Below are positions 20,745-28,716 of a stretch of 64,000 nt of DNA, piece by piece. The position numbers were made by a program, and so were the translations under genes. Every line of letters starts with the position of its first letter. Position 1 is the stretch's first letter. A model generated the notes under the pieces. The model saw only the letters and a list, made by a program, of their open reading frames with translations, did no database searches and was not told where the DNA came from. This DNA is from an uncultured beta proteobacterium (GTDB lineage Bacteria > Pseudomonadota > Gammaproteobacteria > Burkholderiales > SG8-39), in the NCBI GenBank assembly GCA_903859155.1, contig CAIOLO010000089.1, positions 19,801 to 83,800 of the forward strand, in the 5' to 3' direction.

Positions 20745-21269
20745 ATGTTAAAGCAATTGCGTGGGCTGTTACGAATCATGCTCGCGCTGGCATGTGGCGC
20801 TATTCCGGTTTCAGTCAATGCCGCCGATGCACCAGCCAAACCGGCGGCTAAGCAGGCGGCCAGGCAGGCAAGCAGCAAACAGGTTGAACGCGGACGTTAC
20901 CTGGTCATGATTACCGGCTGCAACGACTGCCATACGTCCAATTTCCTGACGACCGGAGGCAAGACCCCCGAGAAGGATCGCCTGACCGGAGGCGAACTGG
21001 GTTGGCGCGGACCATGGGGTACAACCTATCCGGTCAATCTGCGCCTGTTTTTCCAGGACATGGGGGAGGAGCAGTGGATCCAGCTGGCCAAGGAAATCCA
21101 GCGGCGACCGCCAATGCCCTACTTCTCGCTTAATGCCATGTCTGCGGCCGATTTGCGCGCCATCTACAGCTACATCCGCTATCTCGGACCCGCCGGAAAA
21201 GCAGCGCCCGCGTTCGTTCCGCCAGACAAGGAACCGCCGCAACCCTACGTTCAGTTTCCCAAGATATAA
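20745..21269 (+). CDS. Monohaem cytochrome c
   Basis: 174 residues. An N-terminal signal (LLRIMLALACGAIPVSVNA, about 8-26) directs export. A short Ala/Lys linker follows, then the single haem motif CNDCH in VMITGCNDCHTSNF near 58-71. A Met ligand candidate is in RPPMPYFSLNAMS near 124-136. The C-terminal helix SAADLRAIYSYIRYLGP is the usual closing helix of class I cytochromes c. Lies alone between the nitronate-monooxygenase-like gene and norC with no FNR box that I can find. It could carry electrons to NorC or another periplasmic reductase; that is inference from position. Confidence 0.85.
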   Translation: MLKQLRGLLRIMLALACGAIPVSVNAADAPAKPAAKQAARQASSKQVERGRYLVMITGCNDCHTSNFLTTGGKTPEKDRLTGGELGWRGPWGTTYPVNLRLFFQDMGEEQWIQLAKEIQRRPPMPYFSLNAMSAADLRAIYSYIRYLGPAGKAAPAFVPPDKEPPQPYVQFPKI

Positions 21270-21436
21270 AACAGGGCAGCGCGCCTGTCTAGCGCAGGAG
21301 CAATTCCTGTCGCGCGACTGCTCGCACTCGCGCTTGTTGCGGCGGGTGGGTGCTTGAGCAGGCGCCATTTTCTTTGCGGCCGCGCGATCCCGGATTAGGA
21401 ATACCCCAGCGATCTGCTCAAGGTATTTTTCTATTC

Positions 21437-21450
21437 TTGATCCGCATCAA
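21437..21450 (+). promoter_or_regulatory. Consensus FNR/DNR box of norCB
   Basis: TTGAT-CCGC-ATCAA is an exact match to the consensus, centre 21443.5. TATAGT at 21474-21479 is a good -10 at class II spacing, predicting a start near 21485, about 40 nt before norC. Confidence 0.85.
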
Positions 21451-21523
21451 GGAATCCGTATCTCCTCGACGCCTATAGTCCGCGTGCGCTGCGTTGGGCA
21501 GTTGCGTGAACAAGGGGGAGCTT

Positions 21524-21955
21524 ATGAGCGGCACTTTCACCACTTCGGCGGCACGGAACATTTTTTTCGGCGGGACGGTGTTCTTCGCACTGGTGTTCCT
21601 GGCGCTGACCTTCCAGAACGAGAGGATCATTCCGCAGCGCGACCAGCGGGCGCAACTGGCCGCCAACCCGGGCATCGCCGTTGGCAAGAGGCTCTGGGAG
21701 ACCAACCAATGCATCGGCTGTCACACGCTGCTGGGCGAGGGCGCCTATTTCGCGCCGGAACTGGGCAATGTCTACAAGCGCCGCGGACCTGACTTCATCA
21801 AGGCATGGATGAAGTCCCAGCCCACCGGCACGGCAGGGCGCCGGCAAATGCCGCAGTTCAACCTGACCGACAAAGAACTGGAGGACATTGTCGCTTTCCT
21901 CAAGTACGTGTCGGAAGTGAACACCAATAACTGGCCCCCCAACGTCGAAGGCTGA
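21524..21955 (+). CDS. norC: Nitric oxide reductase cytochrome c subunit
   Basis: 143 residues from ATG 21524, which has a GGGGGAG site 4 nt upstream; an upstream in-frame TTG lacks one. A single N-terminal membrane anchor (about 10-30, IFFGGTVFFALVFLALTF) is followed by a periplasmic cytochrome c domain with CIGCH in NQCIGCHTLLGEGAYFAPEL near 62-81 and a Met ligand in RRQMPQFNL near 106. It passes electrons to NorB. The norB start lies 15 bp after the stop. Confidence 0.95.
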   Translation: MSGTFTTSAARNIFFGGTVFFALVFLALTFQNERIIPQRDQRAQLAANPGIAVGKRLWETNQCIGCHTLLGEGAYFAPELGNVYKRRGPDFIKAWMKSQPTGTAGRRQMPQFNLTDKELEDIVAFLKYVSEVNTNNWPPNVEG

Positions 21956-23344
<1,389 letters not shown>

Positions 23345-23366
23345 CGGCGAGCGCAGTACTTTTAGC

Positions 23367-23401
23367 CAGCACCCCGGCCATGCGGCCGGGGCTGGTTTTT
23401 T
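23367..23401 (+). terminator. Rho-independent terminator between norB and norQ
   Basis: CCAGC and CCCCGGCC (23372-23379) pair with GGCCGGGG (23384-23391) and CTGG around a 4-nt loop; six T follow at 23396-23401. It sits inside the nor cluster, so norQ and later genes would be transcribed by read-through at a lower level or from a separate promoter. Confidence 0.85.
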
Positions 23402-23420
23402 CGCGGCAAGGGTTCCAATA

Positions 23421-24221
23421 ATGGACATGCGGGCGACAACGGCTCAGATTCCCTACTACGATGCCGCTGGCAACGAGATCGTGCTTTTCGAGCACGCCTG
23501 GAAAAACCATCTGCCGGTGCTGATCAAGGGACCGACCGGGGTGGGCAAGACGCGCTTTGTAGCGCACATGGCGGCGCGGCTGGGGCTGCCCTTGTTTACC
23601 GTCGCCTGCCATGACGAACTCTCGGCCGCGGACCTGGTCGGACGGCATCTGATTGGCGAGGGCGAAACCTACTGGTCCGACGGTCCGCTCACGCGCGCCG
23701 TCCGTGAAGGCGGCATCTGCTATCTTGACGAAATCGTCGAGGCGCGCAAGGACACCACGGTGGTCATACATCCTCTGGCCGACCACCGCCGCTGCCTGCC
23801 GATCGACCGCACCGGCGAGACGCTGGTCGCTCCGTCCTCCTTCATGCTGGTGGTTTCCTACAACCCCGGCTACCAGAATTTTCTCAAGGGCATGAAGCCA
23901 TCGACGCGGCAGCGCTTTGTCAGCCTGCGCTTCGATTTTCCGACGCCGGAGCGCGAGGTGGCCATCCTGGTCAGCGAGACCGGTTGCGACATCACGGTGG
24001 CAAAAAGGCTCGTCTCCATCGGATGCGCCTTGCGCGCGCTCAAGGACGTCGACCTGGAAGAAGTGGCCAGCACACGCCTGCTCGTCTATGCGGCGCTGCT
24101 CATCCGCGACGGGCTCGATCCGGTCGAAGCCTGCCGCGCCGCGCTGGTGGAAAGCCTCACCGACGATTCCGAGGTTGCCGCCGCGCTGTTGGAGGTGGTC
24201 CTTGCCACTTACGGTCGATGA
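23421..24221 (+). CDS. norQ: NorQ/CbbQ-type AAA+ ATPase
   Basis: 266 residues from ATG 23421. MoxR-type AAA+ protein that works with the VWA protein NorD to mature NO reductase, probably by inserting the non-haem iron. Walker A GPTGVGKT near 37-44, Walker B ICYLDEIVEA near 101-110, sensor-1-like VVSYNPGYQNFLKGMKPSTR near 150-169. All motifs are intact, and the short length is normal for CbbQ/NorQ. The stop overlaps the following small gene by 20 bases. A terminator precedes it. Confidence 0.92.
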   Translation: MDMRATTAQIPYYDAAGNEIVLFEHAWKNHLPVLIKGPTGVGKTRFVAHMAARLGLPLFTVACHDELSAADLVGRHLIGEGETYWSDGPLTRAVREGGICYLDEIVEARKDTTVVIHPLADHRRCLPIDRTGETLVAPSSFMLVVSYNPGYQNFLKGMKPSTRQRFVSLRFDFPTPEREVAILVSETGCDITVAKRLVSIGCALRALKDVDLEEVASTRLLVYAALLIRDGLDPVEACRAALVESLTDDSEVAAALLEVVLATYGR

Positions 24222-24588
24222 CATTCCAGGACGCCGTCTGGCGGTTGCGGCCGAAACCCTGTTTCTAGCCAACCTGCTGGTCGCGCCGGGGATTGCCTTT
24301 CTCGCATTGCTCTGGATGCGGCGCCATTACGCTGACGCACCAGCGCTGGCGCGCTGCCACATTGATCAGGCTTTCTTCGCCGGCCTGTGGAGCGGCGTCC
24401 TTCTGCTGGTCGTCACGGCGGTTTTGCTGATGCTTGGCGGTGTGACATGGATATGGACCTGGGTCATTGTCATCCCCTATTTCATCTGCATGCACGCGAG
24501 CCTGATCCTGCTGGGCGTTCTCGGCCTGGCCAGGGCGCAGGCCGGCAGGCCCTACACGTTTCCTTTGATCAGGCCCCGCCGTGGCTAG
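24202..24588 (+). CDS. Small three-helix membrane protein in the nor cluster
   Basis: 128 residues from a TTG at 24202; GGAGG at 24191-24195 lies 6 nt before it and no ATG is usable. Three hydrophobic segments: about 16-38 (LFLANLLVAPGIAFLALLWM), 55-78 and 80-105. The end GLARAQAGRPYTFPLI resembles the closing part of DUF4870/Tic20-like membrane proteins, which is only a suggestion. It starts inside norQ and its stop overlaps the GTG of the next gene, so it is translated as part of norQ-X-Y-norD. No function is known to me; association with NO reductase assembly is inferred from coupling on both sides. Confidence 0.65.
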   Translation: MPLTVDDIPGRRLAVAAETLFLANLLVAPGIAFLALLWMRRHYADAPALARCHIDQAFFAGLWSGVLLLVVTAVLLMLGGVTWIWTWVIVIPYFICMHASLILLGVLGLARAQAGRPYTFPLIRPRRG

Positions 24589-25588
24589 CACGAGCGTCAT
24601 ACCGATACGGGTCTGGTCGGCCAAGGCGGCGCCAGGGGCGCCCGGTGTGCTGCAGCGTCGCCGCCTGATTTTCCAGATCACCTTCTTCGTATTGTTTATC
24701 CTGGCGCCGGTATTCGATCTGTTCCGCTACGACCTGGCCTCCGGACACGCCATCGTCTTTGGTTACGCCTGGCGCCTGGGGGTGGACGAATTCTTCGCCG
24801 GCCGCATCGACGCGTTGCAGTTGGGCCTGAATATCATCATGCGGTTGTTTATTCCGGTGCTGGGCGCCGCCGCGCTGTTTATCGCGGCGGCCTGGCGCTG
24901 GGGGCGGCTTTACTGCGGCTGGTTGTGTCCGCACTTTTCGGTTGTCGAAACCATCAACCGCCTGATGCGCCATGCCAGCGGCAAGCCCAGCATCTGGGAG
25001 AGCAAGCCCTTGCCCGGGCGCAATCCTGATGGCAGCGTGTTCAAAATCAGCGCGCGCTGGTGGTTCGTCACAGTGCCGTTGGCGGTCGGCTTTGCCTTGC
25101 TCTGGGCCGTCGTGTTGTTGACCTATCTGATCGCCCCGGCCGAGATCTACGGCAACCTCGCGCACCTTACGCTCACGCGCAATCAGGCAGTCTTCATCAG
25201 CGCCGGCACCGTCGTGTTGTCGCTGGAATTCATGTTTGCGCGGCACCTGTTCTGTCGCTTTGGTTGCGCGGCCGGGCTGTTCCAGAGTCTGGCCTGGATG
25301 GCCAATCGTCATGCGATGGTGGTCGGATTTCAGCGCAAGCGCGCCGATCGCTGCGCCGAGTGTTATCGAGCAGGTTCAATCGGCACGGCTGCCTGCGAAG
25401 CGGTCTGCCCGATGCGGCTCAAGCCGCGCATGACCAAGAATCAGATGTTCGCCTGCACCCAGTGCGCGCAATGTGTCGCCGCGTGCGCCACCGTGCAGAG
25501 CGCCTCGGGCACGCTGCTTGGCTGGGTGGAACACGAAAGCGCGTTGCAGAACGAGGCGCAGGTGAGCCTGACCGGAAGGCGAGGCTGA
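24581..25588 (+). CDS. CcoG/NapH-like membrane polyferredoxin of the nor cluster
   Basis: 335 residues from a GTG at 24581 overlapping the preceding stop. Helices lie near 27-47, 85-110, 165-190 and 205-225, with the paired membrane motifs CGWLCPH near 110 and CRFGCAAG near 226 found in NosR, NapH and CcoG/RdxA. Two cluster motifs follow: CAECYRAGSIGTAACEAVCP near 258-277, with a stretched spacing between the second and third Cys, and CTQCAQCVAACA near 292-303. Relatives transfer electrons across the inner membrane or reduce copper for oxidase assembly. An electron-supply or metal-reducing role in NO reductase maturation fits the position between norQ and norD, but is inference. Confidence 0.8.
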   Translation: MASTSVIPIRVWSAKAAPGAPGVLQRRRLIFQITFFVLFILAPVFDLFRYDLASGHAIVFGYAWRLGVDEFFAGRIDALQLGLNIIMRLFIPVLGAAALFIAAAWRWGRLYCGWLCPHFSVVETINRLMRHASGKPSIWESKPLPGRNPDGSVFKISARWWFVTVPLAVGFALLWAVVLLTYLIAPAEIYGNLAHLTLTRNQAVFISAGTVVLSLEFMFARHLFCRFGCAAGLFQSLAWMANRHAMVVGFQRKRADRCAECYRAGSIGTAACEAVCPMRLKPRMTKNQMFACTQCAQCVAACATVQSASGTLLGWVEHESALQNEAQVSLTGRRG

Positions 25589-25591
25589 CGC

Positions 25592-27445
25592 ATGGAAGAA
25601 TTTGTCGGTGCACTGTGGAACCGGATAGTCACCCGCGCCGCACGCCGCGACTATCCCGAGGCAGCGGTCGGGCTCGGTGAGATCGAGAAAATGCTCGGCG
25701 TGTTGTTCCGTGCGCTCGGGGGCGACGCCGGCCTGCGCGTCACAATGGCCGCCGAGCAGCGCCATGGCGCGCGGCGGCGGCTCCTTGAGCGCATCGCCGG
25801 CAGCGGCGAAAGATCGCCGCGCTCGGCCCTGGACGGGGCCACCTTGCGATTGCCGGAGCGTATCGCGCTGTTCGCGCGGCGCGAGTTGAACCGCGATCTC
25901 TACCTATGGCTGGTTGCCGCGGCGGCGCACCAGCCAGCACCTTGCGGCGATGCATGGATCGTGCGCAACCAGATTGCCACGCTGCGCGCCCTTTCACGCT
26001 ATCCGGGCCTCAGGCTGCGTTATGAGCGGCTGGTGGCAGAGGTGCTTGCGGGGCGCATCGATCCGGCCGCCATGCCGGCCGACGAGGCCGCGCAGGAGCA
26101 GGCGGTGCGGCAGGCCCTGCTACAACCGGGAAGCGTCAGCAGCCTGCCGCCGCTGATGCGCTCCAAGGCCAGGAAATTGCAGGCGGTGCCATTGTGGATT
26201 TATCCCGCACCGGACATGGCCCCGGGTGCCGCGGCCAGCGCACATGCCCCGCGCGCCGAGGGCGGTGGCAGCCGTGCGCAGGAGAGCGAGGCCGAACGCA
26301 AGCGCTACCAGGCGCAACGCACCGAAACGCCGGATAACGAATCGCCGCTGCTGCTGCCGTTTCGCGCGGAGAGCATATTGTCATGGGCCGAGTACGTGAA
26401 GGTCAACCGCGCCCTGGATGACGATGAGAACCCGGATGCGGCGCGCACCGCCGCTAATATGGATCAGTTGAGCGTGGCGGCCGACAATGGCGAGCGCGTT
26501 GCCTCCAGGGTGCGTTTCGACCTCGACCTGCCATCGGCCGCCGAAGATGATGCGCCGCTGGGGGAGGGCATTGCGCTGCCTGAATGGGACCATCGTCGCC
26601 GTGAACTCAAGCCCGACTATTGCCGTCTGCAGCGGCTGGTGGCCCGCGGCGCAGTCCCCTTGCCGTTGCCCGAGCACCTGCGCAGGCCCGCCCGCAAACT
26701 CAGGAACCAGTTCGCCGCGCTGGCACACGCGCGCCGCTGGCAGAAGGCGCAACCCGATGGCAGCGAAATCGACATCGACGCCTGCGTGCGCCTTCACGCC
26801 GACCGTCTTGCGGGCCGGCACCAGGCTGGCGGCGCATATATGAGCCTGAAACGCCAGGAACGCGATCTGGCCTGCCTGGTACTCGCCGATCTTTCGCTGT
26901 CGACCGACGCCTGGGTCTCGGACTCGCACCGCATTATCGATGTGATACGCGACAGTCTCATGCTGTTCGGCGAGGCGCTTTCGGCCACCGGCGACCGTTT
27001 TGGCTTCTACGGCTTTTCCTCGCTCAAGCGCGGCAACGTGCGCTTTCACGAGATCAAGGACTTCGCATGCACCTTCGACAGCGCGGCGCGCGGCCGCATT
27101 GCCGCGCTCAAGCCCGGCTATTACACCCGCATGGGCGCCGCGATCCGCCACGCTTCAACAGTGCTGTGCAGGCAACCGGCGGCGCAACGCCTGCTGCTGA
27201 TGCTCTCAGATGGAAAACCGCACGACATGGACCTCTACGAAGGGCGCTATGGCATAGAGGACACGCGTAAAAGTCTGCTGGAGGCGCGCATACTCGGCAT
27301 CAGGCCCTTCTGCGTCACCATAGACCGCGAAGGGGCATCCTATCTGCCCCACCTGTTCGGCTCCGGCGGCTTCACGGTGTTGCGCAAGGCGGAAGACCTG
27401 CCGACGCGTCTGCCGCTCCTCTACGCCCAGCTCACCGGCGTTTAA
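25592..27445 (+). CDS. norD: NorD, VWA-domain NO reductase maturation protein
   Basis: 617 residues. Long helical N-terminal region, then a C-terminal von Willebrand A domain with the MIDAS motif DLSLSTDAW near 432-440, a Thr ligand region TGDRFGFYGFSS near 465-476 and DGKPHDMD near 540. NorD pairs with NorQ as its adaptor and recognises the NorCB complex. Charged central segment (about 220-300) is probably flexible. The ATG lies 3 bp after the polyferredoxin stop. The family length is about 600-640, so it is complete. Confidence 0.92.
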   Translation: MEEFVGALWNRIVTRAARRDYPEAAVGLGEIEKMLGVLFRALGGDAGLRVTMAAEQRHGARRRLLERIAGSGERSPRSALDGATLRLPERIALFARRELNRDLYLWLVAAAAHQPAPCGDAWIVRNQIATLRALSRYPGLRLRYERLVAEVLAGRIDPAAMPADEAAQEQAVRQALLQPGSVSSLPPLMRSKARKLQAVPLWIYPAPDMAPGAAASAHAPRAEGGGSRAQESEAERKRYQAQRTETPDNESPLLLPFRAESILSWAEYVKVNRALDDDENPDAARTAANMDQLSVAADNGERVASRVRFDLDLPSAAEDDAPLGEGIALPEWDHRRRELKPDYCRLQRLVARGAVPLPLPEHLRRPARKLRNQFAALAHARRWQKAQPDGSEIDIDACVRLHADRLAGRHQAGGAYMSLKRQERDLACLVLADLSLSTDAWVSDSHRIIDVIRDSLMLFGEALSATGDRFGFYGFSSLKRGNVRFHEIKDFACTFDSAARGRIAALKPGYYTRMGAAIRHASTVLCRQPAAQRLLLMLSDGKPHDMDLYEGRYGIEDTRKSLLEARILGIRPFCVTIDREGASYLPHLFGSGGFTVLRKAEDLPTRLPLLYAQLTGV

Positions 27446-27471
27446 CCCGGACTTCATGTATTTTCAAAATC

Positions 27472-27485
27472 TTGACATGTCTCAA
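27472..27485 (+). promoter_or_regulatory. FNR/DNR-like box of the DUF2249 gene
   Basis: TTGAC-ATGT-CTCAA (two mismatches), centre 27478.5, with TAGATT at 27508-27513 as a possible -10. It lies just after norD and about 170 bp before the ATG of the DUF2249 protein, suggesting a separate promoter at the end of the nor cluster. Confidence 0.55.
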
Positions 27486-27653
27486 ATACCTGGCGAGTTT
27501 GCGGACGTAGATTGCAGTCCCGCTGGCGCAAACCAAACACTGCCGCTCGATGGCACGGTTTGCGGCCCGTCATGCGGGGAGATGGCCATGGCAGATGCTG
27601 CGTTCTTCCGGCAGAGTGCGTCGCCGGGTCCTTACAATCGGAAAGGAGGGGGC

Positions 27654-27899
27654 ATGAAGAAAGAACCTGAATACACCGTTCGCCTTATTGACGCGCGCGC
27701 CATGGTTCACCCGGAACCCTTTGAGCGTGTGGTCGAAGCGCTGACAAGCCTGGGGCCGGATGAGCGTGTCAAACTGGTGCTTGATCGCGAACCGATCCCG
27801 CTCTACCGCTTTCTGCAGGCGAACGGCTACGAGTACCGGGTCTCGCCGCAGTCCGGTGGGATCTATGAGATCCTGATCTGGGAGCCGGTCCGCAAGTGA
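27654..27899 (+). CDS. DUF2249/TusA-like small protein
   Basis: 81 residues; ATG 27654 is preceded by AAAGGAGGGGGC, a very strong ribosome site. The fold is that of DUF2249: IDARAMVHPEPFERVVEALTS (two-strand/helix opening), then VKLVLDREPIPLYRFLQANG and YEYRVSPQSGGIYEILIWE. TusA-like proteins carry sulfur on an N-terminal Cys, which is absent here, as in most DUF2249 proteins. Such small proteins are frequent in denitrification clusters, with no proven function. Transcribed from its own FNR-type box after norD; convergent with the DNR-like gene. Confidence 0.75.
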   Translation: MKKEPEYTVRLIDARAMVHPEPFERVVEALTSLGPDERVKLVLDREPIPLYRFLQANGYEYRVSPQSGGIYEILIWEPVRK

Positions 27900-27944
27900 G
27901 GCCTGGCGCGAGGTCTGTGCGGCGGCTTCTGCCGGCGCAGCTCT

Positions 27945-28652
27945 TCAGCCGGTGTAGCTCTTCAGGCGTTCGACATCGCTGATCAATATTTTGCGCCCCT
28001 TGACCGTGATCATGCCGCGGCTGACCAGTTCGTGCAGGATGCGCGAGAAATGTTCCTGCGTAAGATTGAGGCGGGAAGCGATCAGGCCTTTGGTCGCGGG
28101 CAGGGTGATGCGTAACTGTCCCTTGCCGCCGGCCTCGTCATCCGTATCCGTGACGGCGCGCTGGCTGAGCAGGTAGCCAATGAGGCGCTCGGTGCCGCTG
28201 CGCATCGATACCGCCTCCAGGTCGCTCATCAGGTAATGCAGGCGGCGCGACAGCCCGCCAACGATGCGACGCGCGAATTTCGGGTCTCGCTCCAGTTCGT
28301 CGAAGATGGCATCGCGCGAGATGAAAAGCAGTAGCGAATCGGCAAGCGCGTGGGCGCTGACCACATGGCGGGTGTCGAGGAACATGACGGCTTCGCCGAA
28401 ACTCTGGCCCGGTCCGAGGATGTCGACCACTTTTTCGTCCCCCGAGGACGAAGCGAAGGCGAGCTTGATCTGCCCGGTGACGATGACATGCATGCCCGCC
28501 GCGGGTTCGCCGCGATGGAACAGGATCTCACCGCGCGCTGCGCGTTGCTGGCGCGTGCGCGCCGCAACGCGATCGAGTTCGTCCGGCGCCAGTTCCCGGA
28601 ACAACGGAAGATTACGCAGGAAGTCCTGTTCACGGATGATGGTTGGCGTCAA
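27945..28652 (-). CDS. dnr: DNR-like Crp/Fnr-family regulator
   Basis: 235 residues from a TTG at 28652, preceded on its own strand by AAAGGG; a more upstream start would run into the FeoB gene. An N-terminal cyclic-nucleotide-binding-like beta barrel (about 15-130; GEILFHRGEPAAGMHVIVTG, PGQSFGEAVMFLD) leads through a dimerisation helix to a C-terminal winged helix (LIASRLNLTQEHFSRILHEL near 185-204). The cysteines that bind the oxygen-sensing [4Fe-4S] cluster in FNR are missing, so it belongs with DNR/NnrR-type regulators that respond to NO. The FNR-type boxes in this window are plausible targets. Confidence 0.82.
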   Translation of the reverse strand: MTPTIIREQDFLRNLPLFRELAPDELDRVAARTRQQRAARGEILFHRGEPAAGMHVIVTGQIKLAFASSSGDEKVVDILGPGQSFGEAVMFLDTRHVVSAHALADSLLLFISRDAIFDELERDPKFARRIVGGLSRRLHYLMSDLEAVSMRSGTERLIGYLLSQRAVTDTDDEAGGKGQLRITLPATKGLIASRLNLTQEHFSRILHELVSRGMITVKGRKILISDVERLKSYTG

Positions 28653-28716
28653 GGTTTGCCCTTTATTCAACTTGACGCGCAGGGTACCGCAGATTGAGCC
28701 CAGGCCGCTGCGCCGG

